The notes under the pieces were generated by a model. It did not search any database. It had not been told where the DNA came from and saw nothing but the letters and a program-made list of their open reading frames with translations. DNA of 64,000 nt from Thermoleophilia bacterium (GTDB lineage: Bacteria > Actinomycetota > Thermoleophilia > Miltoncostaeales > Miltoncostaeaceae). Position 1 is the first letter of the stretch, and the number at the start of each line of letters is the position of its first letter. The translations under genes and the position numbers were made by a program. Shown piece after piece: positions 37,036-45,170 of this stretch. The stretch spans positions 62,001 to 126,000 of the forward strand of contig JADLHW010000086.1 in NCBI GenBank assembly GCA_020848615.1. Reading direction: 5' to 3'.

Positions 37036-37251
37036 TTCTCGGCCAGCGTCACGCTCGACGTCTACGCCCACGTCCTGGTGGACGTGGATCCGGACCGGCT
37101 CGATGGTTGCGCGGCTTGGCGATCGAACGGCCCGGGGTGGCACGGATCTCGTGCGGCACAGAACGCATCCACCTGCGGGGTGGGCATACAAAAAACCCCG
37201 CACGTGGCGGGGTTCCTCGGGGAGTGGAGCATAGCGGATTCGAACCGCTGA
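37036..37251 (+). pseudogene. C-terminal remnant of a tyrosine-type site-specific integrase
   Basis: The frame reads SASVTLDVYAHVLVDVDPDRLDG, which resembles the last helix of tyrosine integrases with its catalytic Tyr (pattern TLDVYSHV), then runs to a TGA at 37249-37251 inside the tRNA-Ala gene. Integrases of tRNA-inserted elements commonly end inside the attachment-site tRNA. The upstream catalytic RHR box is missing in this frame, so the gene is broken. Confidence 0.5.
37190..37214 (-). terminator. Rho-independent terminator of tRNA-Ala
   Basis: On the minus strand AACCCCGC-CACGT-GCGGGGTT is followed by TTTT: 8-bp stem, 5-nt loop and U-tract, starting 11 nt after the tRNA 3' end. It is the clearest canonical terminator in the window. 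Confidence 0.88.
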
Positions 37252-37297
37252 CCTCCTGGGTGCGATCCAGGCGCTCTCCCAGCTGAGCTAATGCCCC
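37225..37297 (-). tRNA. tRNA-Ala (anticodon CGC)
   Basis: 73 nt folding as a full cloverleaf: acceptor GGGGCAT/ATGCTCC (one G-U), D-arm GCTC...GAGC, anticodon stem CCTGG/CCAGG with loop ATCGCAC (anticodon CGC, reads GCG), and T-arm AGCGG-TTCGAAT-CCGCT. Discriminator A; CCA not encoded. The integrase remnant lies next to its 3' end, so it is a likely attachment site. Confidence 0.97.
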
Positions 37298-37400
37298 GGG
37301 GACCGGAAACATAGCGCGCCGCCGGCCATCGGGAAACCCGCACGGCTCGTGGGTGCGCACGTGGATGTGCGGGCCGTGCGGCCCGCGCAATCCTCGGCGT

Positions 37401-37679
37401 ATGGCGACGGTCATTCGTCTTCCCGTGGTGACCCCCGGCGAGCTCGCCCGGAGGGATGCGCGGCTGGGCGGCGAGCTCGGCGCGCGGGCGCTGCTGCTGA
37501 TGCGGTCCGGGGCGGTGTCGCCGCCCCTGCTGGCCGAGCACGGCGAGACGGATTCGGTGACGGCGCGGGCGACGCTCCACCGCCTGGCGGTGTCGGGGCT
37601 GGCGCGGGCCGCGGTGCTCGACGGGCTCACGTGGTTCGCCATCACACCGGCCGGCGACGCGCTGGTGGACGGGCGCTGA
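37401..37679 (+). CDS. Small winged-helix-like protein
   Basis: 92 residues from ATG 37401. LGARALLLMRSGAVSPPLLAEHGETDSVTARATLHRLAVSGLARAAVLDGLTWFAITPAGDAL follows helix-helix-helix-wing order with a typical ITPAG wing end. This suggests a MarR/PadR-like DNA-binding domain, but no exact family is recognised. It is followed by the PHP gene 45 bp downstream on the same strand. Confidence 0.55.
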   Translation: MATVIRLPVVTPGELARRDARLGGELGARALLLMRSGAVSPPLLAEHGETDSVTARATLHRLAVSGLARAAVLDGLTWFAITPAGDALVDGR

Positions 37680-37724
37680 CGGCCTGACGGCCCGCGACCG
37701 GCGGGGCCGCTACTGTGGGGGATC

Positions 37725-38507
37725 GTGATCGATCTCCACAACCATCTCCTGCCCGGCATCGACGACGGCCCGTCCACGATGGCGGACTCCGTGGAGATGG
37801 CCCGCGTGGCGGTGCGGGAGGGGATCACCACGATGGTGTGCACGCCGCACATCAACACGGGCCGCTATCCCACCCGGCCGCGGGACATCGTGCTGGCGGT
37901 CGAGTCGATGCGTGCGGAGCTCGAGCACCGCGCGGTGCCGCTGCGGATCCTGCCGGGGGCGGAGTTCACCCTGGACGCCGTGGTGCGCCGCACCGACGAG
38001 GAACTGCGGATGGTGAGCCTGGGCGGCGGCGGCCGGTGGCTGCTGGTGGAGCTGCCGTTCAAGGGCTGGCCCCTGGACGTGCACGACGTGCTCGACGCCC
38101 TTGAGGTGCGCGGGTTCGGCGTGGTGCTGGGCCACCCGGAGCGCAACGAGAGCGTCCAGTCGAACCCCGACCGCATGCGCGACCTGGTGGGCCGCGGCGC
38201 CCTGGTGCAGGTCACCGCGTGGAGCCTCATGGGCGAGAACGGCCCCCGCGCGAAACGGGCGGCGGAGGACCTGCTGCGCAACGGCTTCGCGCACTTCATC
38301 GCCAGCGACGCGCACTCCGCGCGGCGCCGTCCCCCGGGGCTGCTGGAGGGCGTCGCCGCCGCGGCGGCCGCCGTCGGCGTGAACCCGGGGGCGCTGCGGT
38401 GGATGGTGGAGGACGGCCCCCGCCTGGTCACCCAGGGCGAGGTGGTGCGGGTCCCCAGGTTCGGCGCGCCCCCGCCGAGGCGCCGGCCGGCCGCGCCCGC
38501 ACGGTAG
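37725..38507 (+). CDS. CpsB/YwqE-type PHP phosphatase
   Basis: 260 residues from GTG 37725 behind GGGGGA. Metal-binding motifs of the PHP fold are all visible: DLHNHLLPGIDDGP, CTPHINTGRYPTRP, LPGAEFTL, VVLGHPERNESVQ, FIASDAHSARRRPPGL. This family acts as manganese-dependent tyrosine-protein phosphatase for capsule and exopolysaccharide regulation. No polysaccharide genes are next to it, so the substrate is open; a general PHP hydrolase is the alternative. Confidence 0.88.
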   Translation: MIDLHNHLLPGIDDGPSTMADSVEMARVAVREGITTMVCTPHINTGRYPTRPRDIVLAVESMRAELEHRAVPLRILPGAEFTLDAVVRRTDEELRMVSLGGGGRWLLVELPFKGWPLDVHDVLDALEVRGFGVVLGHPERNESVQSNPDRMRDLVGRGALVQVTAWSLMGENGPRAKRAAEDLLRNGFAHFIASDAHSARRRPPGLLEGVAAAAAAVGVNPGALRWMVEDGPRLVTQGEVVRVPRFGAPPPRRRPAAPAR

Positions 38508-41159
38508 CTACGCCGCCGCGGGCGGCACCCCGGTGACGCTGTCGATGAGGGCGTCGATCTCGTGGGGGTGCTGCGGACGGCCCACGAAGAAGCCCTGGGC
38601 GAGGCCGCAGTCGAGGGCGTGCAGGGTGTCGAGCTGGGAGTCGGTCTCCACGCCCTCGGCGACGGTGGTGAGCGACAGGGCATCGGCGATCGCGACGACG
38701 CTGCGCACCAGGGTGTCGTCCCCGTTGCGGGTGAGCTCGCTGATGAACGCCCGGTCGATCTTCACGCTGGTCACCGGGAACCGCTGCAGGTACGCGAGGC
38801 TCGAGTAGCCCGTGCCGAAGTCGTCCAGGGCGAGGCCGACGCCCATGTGCCGCAGGCGGTCCAGGATCGTGGTGTCCTGCCCGTGCTCGATGAGGACGGA
38901 CTCGGTGATCTCCAGCGTCAGGAGCTCTGCCGGCAGGCCCGTGTCGGCCAGGGCCCGCTCCACCTCGTGCTGGAACTCGGGGTGCCGCAGCTGCACGCCG
39001 CTGACGTTGACGTTCATGGTGAGCGGCCGGCCGGCGCGGTCGTTCCACGCCTTCGCCTGGGCGCACGCCTTGTGCAGCACCCAGCTGCCGATGTCGATGA
39101 TGAGGCCGCTCTCCTCGGCGTCCGGGATGAAGTCCGCGGGAGGGATCTCGCCGCGCTCCGGGTGGTCCCAGCGCAGCAGCGCCTCGAAGCCGCGCAGCTC
39201 GCGGCCCGCGAGGTCCTGGATGGGCTGGTAGGTGAGCCGCAGCTGCTCCATCCGCAGGGCCTCCGGCAGGGCGACGCGCAGCGCGAGGCGCTGCTGGGCG
39301 ACGTCGCGCAGGTGCTCGTCGAACATGGCGGCCTGGCACTTGCCGGCGGCCTTCGCGGCGTACATGGCGATGTCGGCGTCGCGGAGCAGGCTCTCCACCG
39401 TCGACCCCGGCGTGTAGGCGGCGACGCCGGCGCTCGCCGGCACCGCGAGGTCCACGTCCATCACGTGCAGCGGCATGCGCAGCAGCTCGATGGCCCGCTC
39501 GGCGAGCAGGCGTGCCTGCTCCGGGCCGGGGAGGTCCTCCAGCAGCAGCGCGAACTCGTCGCCGCCCAGGCGGGCGACGGTGTCCGCCGGCCGCACGCAG
39601 GTGCGCAGCCGGTTCCCCACCTCGATGAGCAGCTCGTCACCGGCGCCGTGGCCCATCCCGTCGTTGACGGCCTTGAAGTCGTCCAGGTCGATGAACACCA
39701 CCGCCAGGCACGCGTCGGGCTGGCGGGCGGCCCGGTCGAGGGCGTGCTGGATGCGGTCCTGGAACAGCGCGCGGTTGGCGAGGCCGGTGAGCGGGTCGTG
39801 GAACGCCCGGCGCTCCAGCTGGGCCTCCAGCTCCCTGCGCTGTGTGACGTCGCGCAGCGTGACGACCACCGACGCCACCGACGGGTTGGCGAGCAGGTTG
39901 CGGGCGACGCCCTCGAACGCCCGCTGCGGGGCGTCCACCGGCTGCAGCCAGCCCTCGATGGGCTGGGGCGCGTCGGCGCCGCCGGACACCAGGTGCGCGA
40001 ACTGGCGGGCGAGCCCGGCGCGCTCGCCCTCCGGGAGGAGGGTGAGGAACCGCCGCCCCGTGAGGGTCTCGACGTCGGCCTCCCAGACGTCGCCGGCGGC
40101 GGGGCTGGCGAAGGTGACGGCCAGATCCGCGTCCAGCAGCAGGATGGCGTCGGTGGAGTGGTCCACCAGGGCGGAGAGGCGCTCCGCGCCCCGGCGTGCC
40201 TCGATGCGGCGCGTCCGGCTGAGCAGCATCCACAGTCGCAGCGACACGAGCCCCATCACCAGGGCGGCGACGATGAGCGCGAGGGTCGCGGTGTTCGCCC
40301 CCAGGTCGTCGTGTCCGCCGACCTCGAAGGCCAGGGCGATGATGGGGACCAGCACGGCGGCCAGGACCATGAGCAGCCGGCCGCGGCCCAGGCCCTGGTC
40401 GTCGGCGATGGGCCGGGGCGGCCGCGAGGCGGAAGCGTGCAGGGGCGCGGCGCCCAGTGCGACGTATCCGAACACCCACACCGTGTCGAGGAACGAGCCG
40501 GGGGTGTAGGCGCCCTCCAGGTCCACCCACGAGAACCACAGGTCGGCGATGAGGGTGAAGACCACGCCGACGGTGAACAGGTGCGCGGCGGGCGTCCGGG
40601 CGCCGCGGTTGAGCAGCAGCCGCAGGAACAGGCCGATCACCAGGAGATCCGTGAGCGGGTAGGCCAGGGCGAAGATCCGCTCCGCCAGCGGCAGCCCGGC
40701 CTCGGTGGCGGCCCGTTCCACGACGGTCGCCCACATCAGCAGGCCGGCGACGAGGGCCAGGACACCCGCGTCGATCCAGGCGGTGCGGTCCGGTTCGCTG
40801 CGGCCGCTGGGGTCGCGGGCCAACAGCACGGCGGTGAGGCCCAACGGGACGTAGCCGGCCAGGAACACGGCATCCGCGATGGACGGGTACGGGTCGATGC
40901 CGGCCAGCAGGTACCCGAACCAGATGAGCTCGCCGATGCAGAACAGGCCCAGCGAGATCGCCAGCGGCAGCCACGGCCCGCGGCGCCGGTGCCATTGCCG
41001 CCGGAGCCCGGCGAGCCCGGCGGCGGCCGCGACCATCACCGGGACGTTGAAGCACAGCAACTCGGTGGCCGTCGAGTACGGGACGACGGCGTACAGGACC
41101 CCCGCCACCGCGGCAGCGACCAGTGCGGCGAACCACGGGCGGGGGAGGCCGGTTCCCAT
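38508..41159 (-). CDS. Membrane-bound GGDEF-EAL protein with PAS domain
   Basis: 883 residues, start ATG 41159. Eight or more hydrophobic segments over residues ~5-325 form an MHYT/MASE-like integral membrane sensor. A PAS domain (ALVDHSTDAILLLDADLAVTFASPAAG) follows. The GGDEF domain is intact (HDPLTGLANRALF, LGGDEFALLL), and so is the EAL domain (FEALLRWDHPERG, NVNVSGVQLRHPEF, LEITESVLIE, LDDFGTGYSSLAYLQRFP, KIDRAFI, VAEGVET). It could make or degrade c-di-GMP; the EAL signature with its metal-binding residues suggests active phosphodiesterase. Confidence 0.93.
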   Translation of the reverse strand: MGTGLPRPWFAALVAAAVAGVLYAVVPYSTATELLCFNVPVMVAAAAGLAGLRRQWHRRRGPWLPLAISLGLFCIGELIWFGYLLAGIDPYPSIADAVFLAGYVPLGLTAVLLARDPSGRSEPDRTAWIDAGVLALVAGLLMWATVVERAATEAGLPLAERIFALAYPLTDLLVIGLFLRLLLNRGARTPAAHLFTVGVVFTLIADLWFSWVDLEGAYTPGSFLDTVWVFGYVALGAAPLHASASRPPRPIADDQGLGRGRLLMVLAAVLVPIIALAFEVGGHDDLGANTATLALIVAALVMGLVSLRLWMLLSRTRRIEARRGAERLSALVDHSTDAILLLDADLAVTFASPAAGDVWEADVETLTGRRFLTLLPEGERAGLARQFAHLVSGGADAPQPIEGWLQPVDAPQRAFEGVARNLLANPSVASVVVTLRDVTQRRELEAQLERRAFHDPLTGLANRALFQDRIQHALDRAARQPDACLAVVFIDLDDFKAVNDGMGHGAGDELLIEVGNRLRTCVRPADTVARLGGDEFALLLEDLPGPEQARLLAERAIELLRMPLHVMDVDLAVPASAGVAAYTPGSTVESLLRDADIAMYAAKAAGKCQAAMFDEHLRDVAQQRLALRVALPEALRMEQLRLTYQPIQDLAGRELRGFEALLRWDHPERGEIPPADFIPDAEESGLIIDIGSWVLHKACAQAKAWNDRAGRPLTMNVNVSGVQLRHPEFQHEVERALADTGLPAELLTLEITESVLIEHGQDTTILDRLRHMGVGLALDDFGTGYSSLAYLQRFPVTSVKIDRAFISELTRNGDDTLVRSVVAIADALSLTTVAEGVETDSQLDTLHALDCGLAQGFFVGRPQHPHEIDALIDSVTGVPPAAA

Positions 41160-41259
41160 GACCGTCGTATCGGTCCGATTCGATCGAGACCTGAACCCGT
41201 CGGCTGCCCCGGGGGGCAGGGGGGCCCGCGGCACCGCCCGCCGTTAGGCTCGCCGCCCC

Positions 41260-41880
41260 ATGCCCCAGGTGCTCATCCTGTTCGCGCATCCCGCCGAGGC
41301 CCGCTCCCGCGTGAACCGGGTGCTCGCCGATGCCGTGCGCGACCTGCCGGGCGTGACGTTCCGCGACCTGTACGAGACCTACCCGGAGTTCGACATCCGG
41401 GTGCGCGATGAGCAGGAGCTCCTGGACGCCCACGACGCGGTGGTGCTGCAGCACCCCCTGTACTGGTACTCCTGCCCGGCGATCGTGAAGGAGTGGCTCG
41501 ACCTGGTGCTGGAGCACGGGTGGGCGTACGGCCGGCACGGCCACCACCTGCGCGGCAAGACGTGGCTCACGGCGGTCACCACCGCCGGCACCTCCGAGGC
41601 GTACTCCCCGGAGGGCACGCACGGCGTGCACATCCGGGACCTGCTGGTGCCGTTCGAGCGCACCGCCGTGCTGTGCGGCATGCGGTACCTGCCGCCGTTC
41701 GCGGTGCACGGGTCGCTGCGCATGGACGCCGCGCAGATCGCGATGGCCGCCGAGGACTACCGGCGGGTCGTGGAGGCGCTGCGCGACGGCACCCTCGACC
41801 ACGCGGCCGCCGAGGGCGCCCCGCGCCTCAACACCCCGGCCCTCATGAACGTGATCTGCGCGGCGGCGCCCGATGGCTGA
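41260..41880 (+). CDS. kefF: KefF-like NAD(P)H quinone oxidoreductase, regulator of K+ efflux
   Basis: 206 residues, ATG 41260. Flavodoxin-like fold: LILFAHPAEARSRVNRVLADAV, LQHPLYWYSCPAIVKEWLDLVLEHGWAYG, LRGKTWLTAVTTAGTSEAYSPEG. This is the pattern of the KefF/KefG ancillary subunits, which carry FMN and activate Kef. It overlaps the antiporter gene start by 8 bp (41873-41880), confirming the pair. Confidence 0.9.
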   Translation: MPQVLILFAHPAEARSRVNRVLADAVRDLPGVTFRDLYETYPEFDIRVRDEQELLDAHDAVVLQHPLYWYSCPAIVKEWLDLVLEHGWAYGRHGHHLRGKTWLTAVTTAGTSEAYSPEGTHGVHIRDLLVPFERTAVLCGMRYLPPFAVHGSLRMDAAQIAMAAEDYRRVVEALRDGTLDHAAAEGAPRLNTPALMNVICAAAPDG

Positions 41881-43741
41881 CGGCCCGTTCGCCCAGGCCT
41901 TCGTGTACCTGCTGGCGGCGGTCGTCGCGGTGCCGGTGGCCAGGCGCCTGGGCCTGGGGTCGGTGCTGGGCTACCTGGTCGCCGGGGTGGTCATCGGCCC
42001 GTATGCCCTGGGGTTCGTGGGCACCGAGGGCGAGGACGTCCTGCACTTCGCCGAGTTCGGCGTGGTGATGATGCTGTTCCTCATCGGGCTGGAGCTGGAG
42101 CCCGCCCGGCTGTGGCGGCTGCGCGTGCCCATCCTGGGCCTGGGCGGCCTGCAGGTGGCGCTCACCGCCCTGGTGGTCGCCGTGGGCGCGGGGGTCGCCG
42201 GGCAGGACGTGCGCGCCGCCATCGCGATCGGGCTCATCCTGTCGCTGTCGTCGACGGCGATCGTGCTGCAGACCTTCCAGGAGAAGGGCCTCATGGGCAC
42301 CGAGGCCGGGCAGAACGGCTTCTCGGTGCTGCTGTTCCAGGACATCGCCGTCATCCCGATGCTCGCCCTGCTGCCGCTCCTGGCCACCGTGGACGCCGCG
42401 GGTGGCGACGGCGGCGACGCCCCGCTGCGGGAGCTGCCCGGCTGGGGGCAGGCCCTCGCCGTGCTGGCGGCGGTGGCGCTGATCGTGCTGGCCGGCCGGT
42501 TCCTGCTGCGGCCCGTGTTCCGCTTCATCGCGGGGGCGGGCATCCGTGAGGTGTTCACCGCCGCCGCGCTGCTCATCGTGGTCGGCATCGCGCTGCTCAT
42601 GGACACGGTGGGCCTGTCCCCGGCGCTCGGGACGTTCGTGGCCGGCGTGGTGCTGGCCGACAGCGAGTACCGGCACGAGCTGGAGGGCGACATCGAGCCC
42701 TTCAAGGGACTGCTGCTGGGCCTGTTCTTCATCGCGGTGGGCGCCGGCATCGACTTCGGGGTGCTGGGTGACGACCCGCTGCGCATCGCCGGGATCGTGG
42801 CGGGGCTGGTCGCGGCCAAGGCGGCGGTGCTGCTGGCACTTGGGGTGCGGTTCCGGATGGGCGTGGACCAGCGCACCCTGTTCGCGCTGGCGCTCGCCCA
42901 GGGCGGGGAGTTCGCCTTCGTGCTGCTCGCCACCGCCCGGCAGCAGGGCGTGCTGGACGCCACGACGGTGAGCACCCTGGTGGGTGCCGTGGCCGTGTCG
43001 ATGGCCGTGACCCCGCTGCTGCTCCTGGTGGCCGAGGGGGTGCTTCTGCCGCGCATCGGCCCCGCCCGGGCCGAGCGCCCCGAGGCCGACGCCATCGACA
43101 CCGAGCACCCGGTCATCATCGCCGGGTTCGGCGGCTTCGGATCCACGGTGGGGCGGTTCCTGCGGGCCAACGGCGTGGACGCCACGGTGCTGGACGCCGA
43201 CCCGGGCCACGTGGAGGCGTTGCGCCGCCTGGGCCTCAAGGTGTTCTACGGGGACGCCTCGCGCCTGGACCTGCTGCGCGCCGCCGGGGCGGAGCGCGCC
43301 CGCCTGCTGATCATCGCCCTGGGCGACGGCGAGGAGGCCGGGGAGCTGGTGCGCAACGTGCGGCGGCACTTCCCGGACCTGCGGGTGATGGTGCGCGCCC
43401 ACGACCGCACCGGCGCGTACCGGGCGATCAACGACGGCGTGGACGACGTGTACCGCGAGAGCCTGGACACCGCCCTGCGCATGGGCACCGACGCCCTCGC
43501 CGCCCTGGGGCGGTCCCGCTACCAGGCGGTGCGCGCCGCCCGCACGTTCCGCTGGCACGACGAGCGGCACCTGCGGGAGCTCGCCGCCGTGACCGACCGC
43601 AAGCAGCACGTCTCGGAGGCCCGCGCGAGGATCCGCGCCATCGAGGAGGCCATGCTGGGCGACGGCGAGGCGATCCTCGCCGAGGTGGACGCCGGCTGGG
43701 ACAACACCTCCCTGCGCCGGGAGTCCGCGGGGGAGGGGTGA
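41873..43741 (+). CDS. kefC: KefB/KefC-type cation:proton antiporter with TrkA-N domain
   Basis: 622 residues. About 12 transmembrane helices (residues ~8-400) of the CPA2 antiporter family, with LGYLVAGVVIGPYALG, LSLSSTAIVLQTFQEKGL, FQDIAVIPML and ALAQGGEFAFVLLA. A TrkA-N/RCK Rossmann domain (VIIAGFGGFGSTVGRFLRANGVDATVLDADP) is followed by a C-terminal helical tail. It exports K+ in exchange for H+ during electrophile stress, gated by glutathione or an equivalent thiol; actinobacteria usually lack glutathione, so the ligand is uncertain. Confidence 0.93.
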   Translation: MADGPFAQAFVYLLAAVVAVPVARRLGLGSVLGYLVAGVVIGPYALGFVGTEGEDVLHFAEFGVVMMLFLIGLELEPARLWRLRVPILGLGGLQVALTALVVAVGAGVAGQDVRAAIAIGLILSLSSTAIVLQTFQEKGLMGTEAGQNGFSVLLFQDIAVIPMLALLPLLATVDAAGGDGGDAPLRELPGWGQALAVLAAVALIVLAGRFLLRPVFRFIAGAGIREVFTAAALLIVVGIALLMDTVGLSPALGTFVAGVVLADSEYRHELEGDIEPFKGLLLGLFFIAVGAGIDFGVLGDDPLRIAGIVAGLVAAKAAVLLALGVRFRMGVDQRTLFALALAQGGEFAFVLLATARQQGVLDATTVSTLVGAVAVSMAVTPLLLLVAEGVLLPRIGPARAERPEADAIDTEHPVIIAGFGGFGSTVGRFLRANGVDATVLDADPGHVEALRRLGLKVFYGDASRLDLLRAAGAERARLLIIALGDGEEAGELVRNVRRHFPDLRVMVRAHDRTGAYRAINDGVDDVYRESLDTALRMGTDALAALGRSRYQAVRAARTFRWHDERHLRELAAVTDRKQHVSEARARIRAIEEAMLGDGEAILAEVDAGWDNTSLRRESAGEG

Positions 43742-43761
43742 GCTACCTGGGCAGGTAGCTC
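43740..43761. terminator. Bidirectional terminator hairpin overlapping two stops
   Basis: GAGCTACCT (43740-43748) pairs perfectly with AGGTAGCTC (43753-43761) across GGGC. It includes part of the kefC stop codon and of the stop of the convergent secreted-protein gene. Confidence 0.65.
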
Positions 43762-45137
43762 GACCCGCCCAGCCGCAGCAGCTTCGGCCGGGTGCCGCTC
43801 CCCTCGGGGATGAAGAAGAACACCCGGCTGCGCGCGCCGCCCGCGAACCGGAACTCCATGGTGTTGGGGCCCACCGCCCGGTAGGTCCCGGCGCTCCCGG
43901 TGTTCGCCACGGTCGTCACCGCGGCCCCCGGGTTGCCGGGCAGCGGGCTGAACGTGGACCCGGCGAAGCCGGTGCGCGTGAACCGTCCCCCGGCCGTGAA
44001 CCCGAACGTCGTGCTGGCCGTGACCCCGCCGGAGCCGTCCGGGTTGAGGATCGTCGTCGTGGACCGGAACGTGCCGGCCAGCCGCTGGCCCCGCGCGGGC
44101 CGCACGGGCCGGTACACCAGGCCGCCGATCCGCAGGTTCCGGCCGCTGCGCGCGAACGCGGAGGTCTCCTCCCCGATGCGGATGCGGCCGCCCGTGATCG
44201 TGTAGGTCGCGCACACCGGCAGGCCGTTCGGCAGGCGCCTGGCGCAGGCGGCATCGGACGGGCCGGTGCGGGGCTCCCGGGTGTACACCGCGCCGCGCCT
44301 CGTGAACGTGAGGAACGACCAGCACAGCCCGCCGCACGCCCCGGTCACGTCCACCCGGTACGCGGCGTACATGCCGGTGAGCCCGCCGGCGCCGCGCGGC
44401 GGCGCGGGGGCCCTGCCGGACCCGAACCGCTGACGCGCCGCCGGTGCGCCCAGCGACGCGCACGTGACGTCCGGCGTGGTGTCGAGCGACAGCCGCCGCA
44501 CGCCGGTGGCCTCCTGCTGGCCGTAGCTCGCGATCCGGCCGTCCAGCGCGCCGCCGGCGAACTCGAGGATGCTGAAGGTGTCGTCCTGGTGGCCCAGGAT
44601 GTCGGCGGAGTACGCGCCGGTCGTGCCGGCGTACCGGTAGGTGTTGCCCGGCAGGAACACGAACGTGCCCGCCGGCGCGCCGCCGTCGTCCACCGCGCAC
44701 GTGTACGTCCCCTCGGCGGGGTCTCTGAGGCGCATCTGGGTGAGGGCGAGCCGCTGGCGCGGGCCCGACTGGTAGCAGCTGTGGTCGCCGCCGCTCGGCG
44801 CCCTGAACGTGAGCACCTGGCCCCAGTCGTCGAACCGCACCGCCCCCGGGAACGCCGCGCCCGACAGCGGCCCGGTGGCGAAGCTGACGCTCAGGATCTC
44901 CGACGGGTCCACCGTGAAGGTGCCGGAACCGGCGGCCATGCGGTACGTCCGGCCGGGGCCGATGGCGATGGTGAACGCCGGGGCTGCGTAGTCGTCGCCC
45001 GTCTCCTCCGCGTAACACGCGAACGACGCCCCGGGGATGGGTTCCGCGGTGGGGTCCACGCCCCGCACCTGCACGGCCGCCGCCGGGGCGGCGCACGCCA
45101 GCAGGGCGGCGATGGCGATGAGGGCACGTCCACGCAT
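43743..45137 (-). CDS. Large secreted protein of unknown function
   Basis: 464 residues. A signal peptide (MRGRALIAIAALLACAAPAAA) is followed by many beta-strand segments, Gly/Thr/Ser-rich, and at least ten cysteines (FACYAEE, HSCYQSG, YTCAVDD, VTCASLG, ACGGLCWS, AACARRL, PVCATYT) suggesting disulfides. Two halves show similar spacing (GTFVFLPGNTYRYAG versus GTYRAVGPNTMEFRFAGG), so it may be an internal duplication. No enzyme motif. It is transcribed toward kefC, 33 bp after the next secreted-protein gene on the same strand, so the two are probably cotranscribed. Confidence 0.75.
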   Translation of the reverse strand: MRGRALIAIAALLACAAPAAAVQVRGVDPTAEPIPGASFACYAEETGDDYAAPAFTIAIGPGRTYRMAAGSGTFTVDPSEILSVSFATGPLSGAAFPGAVRFDDWGQVLTFRAPSGGDHSCYQSGPRQRLALTQMRLRDPAEGTYTCAVDDGGAPAGTFVFLPGNTYRYAGTTGAYSADILGHQDDTFSILEFAGGALDGRIASYGQQEATGVRRLSLDTTPDVTCASLGAPAARQRFGSGRAPAPPRGAGGLTGMYAAYRVDVTGACGGLCWSFLTFTRRGAVYTREPRTGPSDAACARRLPNGLPVCATYTITGGRIRIGEETSAFARSGRNLRIGGLVYRPVRPARGQRLAGTFRSTTTILNPDGSGGVTASTTFGFTAGGRFTRTGFAGSTFSPLPGNPGAAVTTVANTGSAGTYRAVGPNTMEFRFAGGARSRVFFFIPEGSGTRPKLLRLGGSSYLPR

Positions 45138-45170
45138 GCGAACGAACCGACCCGCCGTGACCGGCCGGCG

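Noticed and set aside
38562-41411. 949-codon plus-strand open frame
   Set aside because: Antisense of the GGDEF-EAL gene.
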